Source: Candidatus Desulfosporosinus nitrosoreducens (GTDB lineage Bacteria > Bacillota > Desulfitobacteriia > Desulfitobacteriales > Desulfitobacteriaceae). From it: a DNA stretch of 61,928 nucleotides. A program made the translations under genes and the position numbers. The stretch lies in assembly GCF_030954495.1 (NCBI RefSeq), contig NZ_JAVHUW010000037.1, positions 1-61,928 of the forward strand, in the 5' to 3' direction. This document shows positions 17,752 to 27,243 of the stretch, piece after piece. Below the pieces are notes generated by a model. The model saw nothing but the letters and a program-made list of their open reading frames with translations, was not told the origin of the DNA and ran no database searches. Position 1 is the first letter of the stretch, and the number at the start of each line of letters is the position of its first letter.

Positions 17752-17797
17752 TAAAAACGGGTTATGCCTAACTTTACCAGCAAAGGCAAACCCGTTG
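17752..17797 (-). terminator. Terminator of the membrane-protein gene
   Basis: On the minus strand AACGGGTT-GCCT pairs with AGGC-AACCCGTT and is followed by TTTTTAG, 15-60 nt past the stop at 17812. Confidence 0.8.
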
Positions 17798-17811
17798 TGT
17801 TTTGATTGACC

Positions 17812-18510
17812 TTAAGCTTTTACACTTGGCTCCGCTACGCTTCCTTCGGCTATTTTTGCGGCCAGTTTGTTAATGCCGTGAACACCGGCAATAAAAATAA
17901 TTCCGACAATCAGCTCGATAATAATCCATTGATATACATTCGTCACCGGTACCGTTGCCGCAACCGCTTTATCCGTTGCGCTTTTCATCGCAGTCATGAC
18001 AGCAGGGTTTCCTCCGGCAGCAACCACCTCATTGGCATACCCTGCAACGGTATTGGCCGCTATAGCCGCCGCTGTATTCCCGCCTGAAACTGCTGCTGCG
18101 ACGGTAAATAACATAAAGGCATAGCTATTGAATACCCAAGGGATAACGTCTTTTAAGAAAATAATGGCTGCCACAAAAATGCAAACATAAATCAATTTGG
18201 ATTGAAACATGGCTTCGACCGTGTGAGGATCTGTAAATTTGGCCATATCCCCTCCCAAAAGCGGGACCGTAAAATCAAACCAGTATACTACCAAAACAAG
18301 ATTGAGCAGTCCAAAAGCGCTGCCAATCAGAATCGCAGGCGCTTCTTTAAGATTCATATGGGCGATAAAGAAGAAAATCATGATCATGAAAGCCGGCCAA
18401 GTTGCCAGGTTCATAGGTTCTAAGACGAGAAAACCTGCGACAATCAGGATTAATAAGAGAACGAGAAAAACCAAATTAGCTTTGTTAAAAATACTTGAGA
18501 GTTTCGCCAT
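17812..18510 (-). CDS. Six-helix membrane protein of unknown function
   Basis: 232 residues. Hydrophobic segments at about 13-33, 37-52, 58-80, 104-123, 127-148 and 192-212 predict six membrane helices. A Gly/Ala-rich stretch, SGGNTAAAIAANTVAGYA, follows the fifth helix. I recognise no family. ATG 18510 has a strong GGAGGAGGAT site. It is a single-gene unit with its own sigma-54 promoter and terminator and is divergent from an AcoR-like activator, so it is a likely direct target of that activator. A transporter or channel for the catabolic substrate is possible but unproven. Confidence 0.85.
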   Translation of the reverse strand: MAKLSSIFNKANLVFLVLLLILIVAGFLVLEPMNLATWPAFMIMIFFFIAHMNLKEAPAILIGSAFGLLNLVLVVYWFDFTVPLLGGDMAKFTDPHTVEAMFQSKLIYVCIFVAAIIFLKDVIPWVFNSYAFMLFTVAAAVSGGNTAAAIAANTVAGYANEVVAAGGNPAVMTAMKSATDKAVAATVPVTNVYQWIIIELIVGIIFIAGVHGINKLAAKIAEGSVAEPSVKA

Positions 18511-18632
18511 GCCTATCCTCCTCCAAAAAATAAGTGACTGCCGAAATAGGATCTCCTCTAACTGTTACAGCTGAATTGAATCACCCCTCACTACTCTAAT
18601 GTCTTATTGGAAGTTGCTGTTGATACCCCCAA

Positions 18633-18648
18633 TGCAACTTTTGTGCCA
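18633..18648 (-). promoter_or_regulatory. Sigma-54 promoter of the membrane-protein gene
   Basis: TGGCACAAAAGTTGCA on the minus strand is a consensus -24/-12 element, about 125 nt before the ATG at 18510. The leader in between shows no further structure. Confidence 0.85.
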
Positions 18649-18757
18649 TTTATTAAAATATTATAAATATTTAATTGATTGGAATAAACATGAAGTAAGT
18701 CTTTAAATACTTCCTGCTACCAGAAAAGTTTATTTTATTAAACATTCAAAATTATTG

Positions 18758-18763
18758 TATAAT
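18758..18763 (+). promoter_or_regulatory. Candidate -10 box of the activator gene
   Basis: A perfect TATAAT lies 47 nt before the TTG start of the sigma-54 activator. No good -35 hexamer is visible at the right distance, so expression may be weak or activated. Confidence 0.45.
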
Positions 18764-18810
18764 ACTAATGATTCGTAACCATTCAAAATGGCTGGATTGG
18801 AGGAAGTGTT

Positions 18811-20769
18811 TTGCCAAATAACACAAACCGCTTCGAAATGTTACGGCTCTGGGAGAAGTTGAATAAAGGCGAATTTGATCCTACCATTTCTATTCACAAC
18901 TACATATATCAATCCTGGGAAAGAAGCAAACACTACAAGGTTGACCCTTTTAAACCCAAAAATACCGATATCCTCAGTCAGGAAGATTTCAAGCAATTGC
19001 TTAGTTCAAATCACTTCTTATTAGATTTAGCCGCCCCGTCCATGGAGGATATTTACAATTACACCAAAGGGTCAAGCTTTTGTGTCGCCTTAAGTGACAA
19101 AACCGGCAGGCTTCTTAAGGTAATCGGTGACGACGATGAGCTGGCCTTTACAAATTATAGTAATTTCAGTGAAGGTTCCAATTGGTCCGAAGATGTAATG
19201 GGAACAAACTCCATAGGACTGGCCCTGGTTCTCAATCAGCCGGTTCAAGTTTACGGGTATGAGCATTATTGCAAATGTGCGGCCCTTTCAACCTGTTCGG
19301 CGGCCCCAATTCATAATGAATATGGAGAAATTATCGGTGTGCTGGATCTCACCGGTCCTTACAAACATGTCAATATTCATACCTTAGGTATAGTTGTTGC
19401 TGCTACGAGCGCTATTGAACGGAAAATCCTGCTTGAGAAAGCCTATCATGAAGTAAACCTTGCCAATTCTTTAAAACAAACCGTTATGGAATCAATATCT
19501 GAGGGCATTATCGTCATTGATGAAAATAGGCGGGTAATCCATGTCAATAAACGTGCAGGTTATCTTTTAGGTATCGATACTAAAGATAATTTAGGCCTGG
19601 ACATAGAAAGCATGCTGCCCAATAACTCATATTTTATAAATCTGATTACTTCCTGCAAGCCTATTTACGGGGAATCCGTACTTATTAAAACGTCAAAGGG
19701 CAAGAAGAAATTCATGATCAACTGTACTCCTCTGGTCAACGAACTGACACAGCAAAAAATCGGTTCTGTCTGTGTGTTCCACGAATTACACAGTGTCGTC
19801 AGTAAAATAATGAGGCCTCGAACCACTATAACCTTTGATAGTCTGATTGGAGAAACCAGCACCTTCCAATTAGCCTTGGAGCAAGCCAAAATGGCTTCCG
19901 AAACCGATTCCAATGTCCTTTTACTCGGAGAAAGCGGTGTTGGCAAAGAGTTATTTGCCCATGCCATCCACAATGCCGGCAACAGAAAGAATGAAACATT
20001 TATTACCGTTAATTGCGGCGCAATTCCCAGAGAATTGATTTCCAGCGAGCTATTTGGCTATGAGGAAGGAGCCTTTACCGGTGCCCGCAAAGGAGGGCAT
20101 CCCGGAAAGTTCGAATTGGCTGATCAAGGCACGATTTTCCTGGATGAAATCGGAGAAATGCCTATAGATCTTCAAACGTCTCTGCTCAGAGTTTTAGAAG
20201 ATAAAACGATAACGCGAGTTGGCGGCCATGTGGTCATTCCGACCAATATACGCCTGATTAGTGCCACCAATAAAAATTTATTGGAGGAAATCAAACATCA
20301 CAATTTCCGCAGCGACTTATACTTCAGGCTTAATGTCATATCCATTACCATTCCTTCCCTGCGAAACAGAAAAGGCGATATTCCAATTCTGGCAGACCAT
20401 TTTATGAAAACCATTTCCGCCAGAGTTGGCAAGACGATTGATAACATTGAACCCAACTTTATTGACCTCCTGCTGGAGCATGATTGGCCGGGAAATATCC
20501 GCGAATTGAGCAATGTCATTGAACGTGCCATCAACTTAGCCCGCAATAACACCTTAACCATTGACCTCCTGCCACCTGAAATAAACCAGAGACCATCCGG
20601 CAGTGCTATTTCTTTGTGGCGAAACACTCCCACCAAAGAAGATGTGGAAGAACAACTCATAAGGAACTACTTGTTAAAATTTGAAGCCAACAAAAGTGAA
20701 GTAGCCAAGGCTTTAAACATCTCCAGAAGTTGTTTATATAGAAAAATGTCAAAATACAATATTAAATAA
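18811..20769 (+). CDS. Sigma-54-dependent activator, AcoR-like (GAF-PAS-AAA-HTH)
   Basis: 652 residues. Order: N-terminal segment and GAF-like sensor (about 65-205, with SEGSNWSEDVMGTNSIGLAL typical of AcoR), PAS (about 215-325), AAA+ domain (about 340-570) with Walker A GESGVGKE near 373 and an intact GAFTGA loop near 420 for sigma-54 contact, and a Fis-type HTH at the end (KSEVAKALNISRSCLYRKM). The start is TTG 18811 with GGAGG upstream. It is divergent from the membrane protein gene and next to the beta-oxidation operon, both of which have -24/-12 promoters, so it is the best candidate regulator for both. The GAF ligand is unknown. Confidence 0.93.
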   Translation: MPNNTNRFEMLRLWEKLNKGEFDPTISIHNYIYQSWERSKHYKVDPFKPKNTDILSQEDFKQLLSSNHFLLDLAAPSMEDIYNYTKGSSFCVALSDKTGRLLKVIGDDDELAFTNYSNFSEGSNWSEDVMGTNSIGLALVLNQPVQVYGYEHYCKCAALSTCSAAPIHNEYGEIIGVLDLTGPYKHVNIHTLGIVVAATSAIERKILLEKAYHEVNLANSLKQTVMESISEGIIVIDENRRVIHVNKRAGYLLGIDTKDNLGLDIESMLPNNSYFINLITSCKPIYGESVLIKTSKGKKKFMINCTPLVNELTQQKIGSVCVFHELHSVVSKIMRPRTTITFDSLIGETSTFQLALEQAKMASETDSNVLLLGESGVGKELFAHAIHNAGNRKNETFITVNCGAIPRELISSELFGYEEGAFTGARKGGHPGKFELADQGTIFLDEIGEMPIDLQTSLLRVLEDKTITRVGGHVVIPTNIRLISATNKNLLEEIKHHNFRSDLYFRLNVISITIPSLRNRKGDIPILADHFMKTISARVGKTIDNIEPNFIDLLLEHDWPGNIRELSNVIERAINLARNNTLTIDLLPPEINQRPSGSAISLWRNTPTKEDVEEQLIRNYLLKFEANKSEVAKALNISRSCLYRKMSKYNIK

Positions 20770-21181
20770 CTTCAATTTGCATAGTAATTTTTATAAAGCA
20801 AGATTAAAATCAAAAATCTGGATTTTTTTATGTTTTCTTATTCATATTCTTATTAAACTTTAAGTTGAAGCAAGTAAACGACAGCGATTAAATAGCCTAA
20901 CTCTTAATTATTTGACGACATCAAAAAAGCCCTATAATCAGAGTCAAGGCAGTTCTTACCAAAACCTCTAATCATAAGGAGAAAGCAATACTTTATTTCC
21001 GGAAAAGCTCCGGCAGAAACGGAGAAACTCCTTTCGGAAGCGCCTTCCCGGCGAACCAGCCGCGCTGCGTGGGTTAATCGTGTCCTATTATGCTACAACC
21101 ACAGGTCAAGACGAGTGTAACATCTTAGGACAGTGACTTTTCTTAAAAGTTCTGACCACGAAATTCGGTAAAAGAGGTAAT
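20770..21181. other. 412-bp gap between two convergent units
   Basis: No gene is visible. The 5' part (20,790-20,900) is AT-rich with a weak A/T hairpin; 21,000-21,075 is GC-rich and unrecognised; 21,078-21,136 is the second 59-bp element. No -24/-12 site was found near this copy. Confidence 0.6.
21078..21136. repeat. 59-bp element, copy 2
   Basis: It differs from copy 1 (17591-17649) at five positions, all in the central spacer; both 17-bp TGT-N11-ACA motifs are identical. The two copies bracket the relic-free segment with the membrane protein and activator genes. Confidence 0.75.
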
Positions 21182-21883
21182 TTAACCGAGATATGCTCTA
21201 AGAATCTCTTCGCTGGAGCTAATCTCTTTTCCGGAACCCTCCATAACTATCTTACCTATCTCAAGAACATAGGCCCTGTCGGAAATTTCCAGGGCCATGG
21301 CCGCCATTTGCTCAACAAGCAAAATAGTAATCCCTTCGGCACAAAGTCTATTTAACAGTGCAAAGATATCCTGCACAATAATCGGAGCCAGACCCAGGGA
21401 GGGTTCATCCAAAATCAAAAGCTTCGGCGTGGTGATAAGGGCGCGGGCTATAGCGAGCATCTGCTGCTCACCTCCGCTTAAAGTTCCGCCTAACTGATGT
21501 TTCCGGTCACTTAAAATGGGAAACATCTCATACATCTGTTGAATGCGTCTGTTCACCAATCGTTTGTCACCCTCGACGTATCCGCCAAGCAGCAGATTTT
21601 CATAGACGGTATGTCCGGGAAATATTTGCCTGCCTTCAGGTACAAGGCGCACACCCGAACGGACTAGCGCAGCGGATGATTTTTTGGTAATTTCTTCACC
21701 ATCCAGCATAATCCTGCCCGCTGTGCCGCGCAGAAGGCCGACGACCGTTTTGAGGATTGTACTTTTACCTGCCCCGTTACTTCCGATAATCGTAACAATT
21801 TCTCCCTTATGCACCTGAAAGGACACATCATAAATGGCCTGAACCTTACCATAAGATACCTGCAAGTTCTCTACCTTAAGCAT
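21182..21883 (-). CDS. livF: ABC transporter ATPase, LivF type
   Basis: 233 residues, the normal LivF size. Walker A GSNGAGKST (about 37), ABC signature LSGGEQQMLAIARAL and Walker B LLILDEPSLGL are intact, and the helical domain between Q-loop and signature is short as in branched-chain amino-acid (HAAT) transporters. An open frame extends 34 codons upstream, but ATG 21883 overlaps the stop of the LivM-LivG gene by 8 nt, giving the family N-terminus MLKVENLQVSYGK and translational coupling. It energises uptake with the fused partner. Last gene of the operon. Confidence 0.92.
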   Translation of the reverse strand: MLKVENLQVSYGKVQAIYDVSFQVHKGEIVTIIGSNGAGKSTILKTVVGLLRGTAGRIMLDGEEITKKSSAALVRSGVRLVPEGRQIFPGHTVYENLLLGGYVEGDKRLVNRRIQQMYEMFPILSDRKHQLGGTLSGGEQQMLAIARALITTPKLLILDEPSLGLAPIIVQDIFALLNRLCAEGITILLVEQMAAMALEISDRAYVLEIGKIVMEGSGKEISSSEEILRAYLG

Positions 21884-23702
21884 ATTTCGCCACCGCCGTT
21901 CCCAGGTAAGCTTCACGGACAGCGCTATTTTCCTGAATTTCCTTTGGATTGCCCTCCGCGATTTTCTTGCCGTATTCCAGGACAATTATGCGATCCGATA
22001 TATCCATGACCAGCTTCATGTGGTGTTCAATCAGAAGTATGGTGATACCTGAATTACGGATACGCTTTATTAGGTTGGCGAAGTAGTTTATCTCCGCTTC
22101 ATTGAGCCCCGCGCAGGGTTCATCCAAAAGCAGCAGCTTGGGTTCCATCGCCAGGGCCCGGGCCAGGTCCAGAAGTTTCTGCTGCCCGTAAGAAAGGCTG
22201 GAGGCCACCTCGTTTGCCTTATCCAGCAAACCTATCGTATCCAGATAAGCAAGGGCTTTTTCCTTATTTAACGTTTCCTGATAACGCATTTTGGGCGTAC
22301 GAAATAATGTGCCCAAGATGCCATAGCGAAAGGCAAGATGTTTCCCAACCATAATATTTTCCAGGACTGTCATCTTGCCGAATAAGCGGACATGCTGAAA
22401 AGTTCTGGCTATACCCAGACCGGAAATTAAATAGGGTTCAATGAGATTCAAGGTCTGATTGCGAAAAATAACTTCGCCGGTGCTTGCCCGATCCATCCCC
22501 GTTATCATATTAACCGTGGTACTTTTACCGGCCCCGTTAGGTCCTATCAGGGAATAAATAGAACCGGTTTTAATCTTAAGATTAAGGTTTGAGACCGCGG
22601 CCAATCCCCCGAAATATTTCGTTAAATTATTCAGTTCCATGATATCTTCCGATTCATCAGCACCCTGATTTTCCTCAAGGCCGCAGTCAGCCAAAGCAAC
22701 GTACTTTTTGATTTCTATAGAATCCGGGATTCTCTCATAACTGTACGCCCTAAGGTATTTTTTCAGTTTACCGCTAATACCGTCAGGCATTGAAATAGTG
22801 ATAACTATCAGCAATAAGCCATAGAAAAACAGCTTAATATCCGGTGAGGCATTAAAAAATTCCGGCAGTACCGTTATGATTAGGGTGCCTACGAGCGGAC
22901 CGGCCAAGGTACCGGAGCCCCCAATCACGACAACCAGCAAAATATAGACCGTATAGTCAAAGCCAAAGGTATCCGGGCTGATGTATCCGCTATATCCGGC
23001 ATATAAAGCCCCTGCCGTGCCTGCGAAGATGCCGCTGATTAAAATAGCGATAAACATAAACAGCCTTACGTTTATCCCGGCACTCGTAGCCGCCACGGCA
23101 TCATTTTTTATGGAGCGGAAGGCACGTCCCAGGTAGCTTTTGACAATACTTCTTTGAATAATAAAACTGAGCAGCATCACAGCAAATATGAAGTAATATT
23201 GTCCCATCCAGGTTAAGGGACTGCCTAAAAACGAGACGTTCGGAAGATACATTCCGGCGGGACCGGCCGTAACACCTTTCCATTCGACCAGAACTTCCTG
23301 CACTATCTCCACCAGTCCAAGACTGATAAGTGCCAGGTAGTGACCGGAAACCCGAAAAGCCGGTATTGAAACGAACAAGCTTACAAAACACGCGGCAAGT
23401 ATTCCAAACAATAATCCTACAATAAACGGCATATCAAATCTGACCATCATAACAGCGGCACCATAGGCACCTGCGGCATACATAGGGGCTGAAGCAAAGT
23501 GAACAAGCCCGCAGTAACCTGAAGAGATATTATAGCCAATGCTGATAATGATGGTAATGAACATGACAATAACATACCTGGCATAATACTGGCCGGCAAG
23601 GATGGGGAAAGCAGCCGCCAAAACCAAGATAACCGCATAGAGGGTATAAGAGATGCTCTTATAATTTAACAGCTGCGTTTTTTTGGCGGAGCTTAATTCC
23701 AC
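21876..23702 (-). CDS. Fused ABC permease-ATPase, LivM-LivG
   Basis: 608 residues combining two usually separate subunits. Residues 1-310 are a LivM-like permease with about eight or nine hydrophobic segments and GGSGTLAGPLVGT in the conserved cytoplasmic loop. A linker of about 35 residues leads to a LivG-like ATPase (about 340-605) with GPNGAGKST, LSYGQQKLLDLARAL and LLLLDEPCAGLNEAE. GTG 23702 has GGGAGGTG upstream and overlaps the end of the LivH gene by 44 nt. The fusion locks permease and ATPase in 1:1 ratio. Substrates of this class include branched-chain amino acids, amides, urea and aromatic acids. Confidence 0.92.
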   Translation of the reverse strand: MELSSAKKTQLLNYKSISYTLYAVILVLAAAFPILAGQYYARYVIVMFITIIISIGYNISSGYCGLVHFASAPMYAAGAYGAAVMMVRFDMPFIVGLLFGILAACFVSLFVSIPAFRVSGHYLALISLGLVEIVQEVLVEWKGVTAGPAGMYLPNVSFLGSPLTWMGQYYFIFAVMLLSFIIQRSIVKSYLGRAFRSIKNDAVAATSAGINVRLFMFIAILISGIFAGTAGALYAGYSGYISPDTFGFDYTVYILLVVVIGGSGTLAGPLVGTLIITVLPEFFNASPDIKLFFYGLLLIVITISMPDGISGKLKKYLRAYSYERIPDSIEIKKYVALADCGLEENQGADESEDIMELNNLTKYFGGLAAVSNLNLKIKTGSIYSLIGPNGAGKSTTVNMITGMDRASTGEVIFRNQTLNLIEPYLISGLGIARTFQHVRLFGKMTVLENIMVGKHLAFRYGILGTLFRTPKMRYQETLNKEKALAYLDTIGLLDKANEVASSLSYGQQKLLDLARALAMEPKLLLLDEPCAGLNEAEINYFANLIKRIRNSGITILLIEHHMKLVMDISDRIIVLEYGKKIAEGNPKEIQENSAVREAYLGTAVAKYA

Positions 23703-24543
23703 TTAACACACCTCCCGGCATTAACAAAATTATTAAGATCATAATTACAAAGGAAACAGCGTCCTTTAACCCCAAAGGAATATATCTTGACAATATTGCT
23801 TCTAAAATACCTAAGGTCCACCCGCCCACAAAGGCTCCTTTCGTATTGCCCAACCCACCGATCAGGGCAGCGGCAAACCCTTTCAGTCCTACAGTCATGG
23901 TCATTGTATAACTGACAAAGGTTATCGGCGCCATTAAAATACCGCAAATTGCCGCGACTCCGCCGGCAAAACCAAAACAGAGGACCACAATCACTTCACT
24001 TTTTATCCCCATAATCCTGGCGGAATCGGGAAGTGAGGAAACAGCCCGGATCGCATTGCCCAAGGTTGTCTTTTTGATCATTGCCTGGTAAGCGATAGCG
24101 ATGACTAAGGTTATGACAATCATAGCAACCTCATGGAGCAGGATTTTATAGCCCCAAAAGGTTATCTCCCGTCCTCCAAACAGATAGGGGAAAGGTTGGG
24201 GCTCCGAGCCGAACAGAACTCTTGCCAGGTTGTCAAGGATGATGCTTGCACCCAGAAGTGTGGTTATCCAACCTATATTCAGGTTGAGATTTCCGAGAAT
24301 TTGGACACACGTTTTATAGAGGATTATGTTGACTGCCGCGGTCATAACAAGGGAAAACAATATGGCCAACCACAGCGGAAGTCCCACCATATTAACCAGC
24401 CAAAATCCGATGATCGCTCCGATCATAACAACAGATCCATTGGCAAAGTTAATAATTCCGGTTGTGGAGTATACTATCCCGATCGCCAGGGCCATTAGTG
24501 CATAGATACTTCCTGTGGTAAGCCCAAATAAGATATCCTGCAT
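23659..24543 (-). CDS. livH: ABC transporter permease, LivH type
   Basis: 294 residues with about eight hydrophobic segments. The N-terminal GLTTGSIYALMALAIGIVYS and INFANGSVVMIGA are the LivH signature, and FAAALIGGLGNTKGAFVGG is the ATPase-contact loop. ATG 24543, with a run of G at the ribosome site 12 nt ahead. It pairs with the fused LivM-LivG subunit to form the membrane pore. It lies between the binding-protein gene and livMG, a standard HAAT operon order. Confidence 0.92.
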   Translation of the reverse strand: MQDILFGLTTGSIYALMALAIGIVYSTTGIINFANGSVVMIGAIIGFWLVNMVGLPLWLAILFSLVMTAAVNIILYKTCVQILGNLNLNIGWITTLLGASIILDNLARVLFGSEPQPFPYLFGGREITFWGYKILLHEVAMIVITLVIAIAYQAMIKKTTLGNAIRAVSSLPDSARIMGIKSEVIVVLCFGFAGGVAAICGILMAPITFVSYTMTMTVGLKGFAAALIGGLGNTKGAFVGGWTLGILEAILSRYIPLGLKDAVSFVIMILIILLMPGGVLSGIKLRQKNAAVKL

Positions 24544-24719
24544 ATTAACGTATATCTCCCCCCAAAGTAAAGTAACTCAATATGATGCCCTCCGGTTGTG
24601 TTCACCTTTAGTTAATGAGGCTCTAAATCGGACCATAGGGATAATCCAAATAAATTGGGTTATCTGGATTATCCTTTATCCGCAGGTTATGAACTGTTAA
24701 AGCCGGGAATTGGCGCCGG

Positions 24720-25937
24720 CTAATTCCCTAAGCGATAGGCTAATTCTCCCAGAAACTTATCATTAGAGATTTCCAGTTGCACAATTTCGTTCACATTCAC
24801 GCCATCGTGGTTTGTTTTTGAAAAGACGTAATTATCCGCATAATAACCTTTAAATTGATCCCCGGACTCCAAAGCCGCCTTTACCTTGTCACTATCCAGC
24901 GATTTTGCTTTTTCTATAGCCGCTTTAAGCAGCATGACCGCATCGTACCCGGTGGCGATGGTTGAAGGGTTTATGTCTCTCTTGCCTGGTCCATAGGGTC
25001 CATATTCGGCAACAATTTTGTCGTACAGCTTCTGACGGGTATCATCAAGCTTCGGCTGTGAACGGGGGGGCGCCCAGGTATCGATCCCTATAGTGCTGCA
25101 CCTGGTTGCTCCAGGGCCTGCCAGTTCTTGAAAGTTTGGCAAAGAGATGCCGGTATAACCAAGTATTTCTAAATTATTAATATAATTCACACGTTCAAGC
25201 GCTTTAACTATCTTGGCACCATCCGCCCCCAGTGCCCAGAACAAGGCGCAGTCTGCTCCTGAGTCTTTGATTTTTTGAGCGACAGGCGTCATATCCGTGG
25301 CATTGGGCGTATAGGAGACCTCCGCTACACTTTGTTGACCTGCCTGCGCCAGATACTTTTTCATGTCGGCAAGGCCGCCCGTACCCAGAGCCGATGTATC
25401 TTGAACCAGCGCTATCTTTTTAAATCCTTTAGCAAGGGCAATTTTCACCAGGGCTTCCGCTTGCATATTATTAGGAATCATTATCCGGAAAGAGTAGGGA
25501 TATTTATTAGCGTCAATTAGCTCGGAAGCGGTTGCGATATTGAGAATTTGGACTTTCTTATTTTGATTGACAAAGGCCTCTGTGGCGGCAACACTTGTGG
25601 AATTGGTAGGCCCAATGATAAAGTCCGCATTTTCCTTTAAGAGTTCCTCTTCCATGTAAGTCTTAGCTTTAGTGGGATCTCCTTCATCGTCTCTATAAAC
25701 CGCGCGCACAGTCATCCCCATAATTCCGCCGGCTGCGTTGATTTCTTTGATCGCCAGATCCATTCCGTCTTTTGTGCCCATTCCTAAGGTAGCTGACGGC
25801 CCGGACATAGCTCCAACCGCTCCAATCACAATCTCTTTTTTATCAGCTGTCGCAGTGGTTTTACCGCATGCGGTTACGAGCATGGCAACACTAATAATCA
25901 TTATGAGCGAGCAAACGAACCTGCTATGTTTTTTCAC
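24720..25937 (-). CDS. ABC transporter substrate-binding lipoprotein, LivJ/K type
   Basis: 405 residues. The N-terminus KKHSRFVCSLIMIISVAML leads to a lipobox VTAC, so the mature protein is probably lipid-anchored. The periplasmic-binding fold begins EIVIGAVGAMSGPSATLG and continues with IIGPTNSTSVAATEAFVNQ, typical of Peripla_BP_6. GTG 25937 behind GGAGGGTGAT is chosen over a start 37 codons upstream without a ribosome site. It determines transporter specificity, which cannot be read from sequence. It is the second gene after the amidohydrolase in the sigma-54-driven operon. Confidence 0.92.
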   Translation of the reverse strand: MKKHSRFVCSLIMIISVAMLVTACGKTTATADKKEIVIGAVGAMSGPSATLGMGTKDGMDLAIKEINAAGGIMGMTVRAVYRDDEGDPTKAKTYMEEELLKENADFIIGPTNSTSVAATEAFVNQNKKVQILNIATASELIDANKYPYSFRIMIPNNMQAEALVKIALAKGFKKIALVQDTSALGTGGLADMKKYLAQAGQQSVAEVSYTPNATDMTPVAQKIKDSGADCALFWALGADGAKIVKALERVNYINNLEILGYTGISLPNFQELAGPGATRCSTIGIDTWAPPRSQPKLDDTRQKLYDKIVAEYGPYGPGKRDINPSTIATGYDAVMLLKAAIEKAKSLDSDKVKAALESGDQFKGYYADNYVFSKTNHDGVNVNEIVQLEISNDKFLGELAYRLGN

Positions 25938-26064
25938 GTTATCACCCTCCAAGAAAGCAGAATTAAGCAGCGAACCGGTTGTCCCACCTAATCCAATAAG
26001 GATAGTGACAGACTGCGCCCGGTTCCCGCGCAAACTTTCCGTACTCAACCTAAGCTTGGCATGT

Positions 26065-26928
26065 CTAGGAAATCAACTCCATAAAATTTTTGCCGAATAT
26101 GCATTCCTTATGGCTGTCCGGAATTTTGAGGGTTTCGATCCAACCCTTTTTTTGCGTAAAGTCAAAGTGATTAAATTCGAGACATCCATAAGGTCCGTCA
26201 TTGCCGAAAATAAGCTTGCGATAATCGATAACGCCCGCTCCTTTGGCAACGATCTCCCGGGTAAGATAATCACTGGAGGTATCCAGGAAAACATTGGCTT
26301 TGTCTTTCACATACTCCCACATGTTTTTCCAGTGGGGTACACCAAGATGGGCGTAAATCACCTTCAACTCAGGGTATTTTTCCGGTAAATATTGATAGGA
26401 ACCTTTTTCGGCCGAGAGATGAATAAGCATAGGCTTTTTATTTTCACTGCAAAAAGCCGCTGCTTCATCCAGCGCTTTTATACTGTACTGGTGCATGAAG
26501 GGATGCGCCTTGACCCCAATAAAGCCCGGTTTCGTAAGGTAGGTTTCCACTTCCCGCATTGCCTCCGGCTGGTTGGGGTTTACCGTGACCCAGCCATAGA
26601 ATTTACCGGGATATCTGGCTATTGCTTTTTCAACACAAGCATTATCCGGTTTGAAATATATGGGAAAATGTTGCCCGCCCAGGACAAAATCCCTATCCTC
26701 TACCAAAGCATTATACATATTAAAGCCATCCGGACTTCCATCAAGCAGCAATTGTCTAAAGTAGTCCAGACCGGCCTTTCCTTCGGGAGTTTCTTCGGCT
26801 GAAAACATAGTTGTATTAAATGGAGCAATGAGGGCAGCTTTCGTTATACCATTTGTCTCCATCAATTTCACCTGTTCATCAATTGTTAACATGGTCTCAT
26901 CAATATGAAAATGGCTGTCAACAATCAA
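26065..26928 (-). CDS. Amidohydrolase family protein (amidohydrolase_2)
   Basis: 287 residues, TIM-barrel metal-dependent hydrolase or decarboxylase. DSHFHID at residues 3-9 gives the first two metal ligands, later elements are GVKAHPFMHQ, HLSAEKG and AHLGVPHW, and IFGNDGPYG near the C-terminus carries the terminal Asp. This arrangement fits the ACMSD/2-pyrone-dicarboxylate-hydrolase-like subgroup. TTG 26928 has GGGGGGAAG upstream. It is the first gene of the operon that also encodes the Liv-type transporter, so it may open or deacylate the imported compound. Reaction unknown. Confidence 0.87.
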   Translation of the reverse strand: MIVDSHFHIDETMLTIDEQVKLMETNGITKAALIAPFNTTMFSAEETPEGKAGLDYFRQLLLDGSPDGFNMYNALVEDRDFVLGGQHFPIYFKPDNACVEKAIARYPGKFYGWVTVNPNQPEAMREVETYLTKPGFIGVKAHPFMHQYSIKALDEAAAFCSENKKPMLIHLSAEKGSYQYLPEKYPELKVIYAHLGVPHWKNMWEYVKDKANVFLDTSSDYLTREIVAKGAGVIDYRKLIFGNDGPYGCLEFNHFDFTQKKGWIETLKIPDSHKECIFGKNFMELIS

Positions 26929-27098
26929 ATTATCTTCCCCCCTTCATAAAGGTCCCTCCGCCAGGCTGACCTTGCGGCCCCCCATAGGTAAACCATCATT
27001 TCGGAAACTCTTTCAGAAATCTCCGCCTTGCAAGAGCACTTCACCTCCCTGCCACTAAGGCCTGGCCTGTTGCTTCCGAGCTGTTCACAATGTTTAAT

Positions 27099-27114
27099 TG
27101 CAAGAGCTATGCCA
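27099..27114 (-). promoter_or_regulatory. Sigma-54 promoter of the amidohydrolase-transporter operon
   Basis: TGGCATAGCTCTTGCA on the minus strand, exact -24/-12 spacing, about 170 nt ahead of the amidohydrolase start. Confidence 0.87.
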
Positions 27115-27243
27115 ATCCTAACCGGGCCGCCTTAACGTCCCGCCGCCGGTTCCGGTACAGCCGGGCCCGGGTCGATCCTGCCTGGATAGAGAAGAACGCA
27201 CTTCTTAGGTAATAGCTTTATTATTGTTTAAATATTTTAAATT

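Noticed and set aside
20800..20835. Terminator of the AcoR-like activator
   Set aside because: Only a six-pair all-A/U stem can be drawn; too weak to call.
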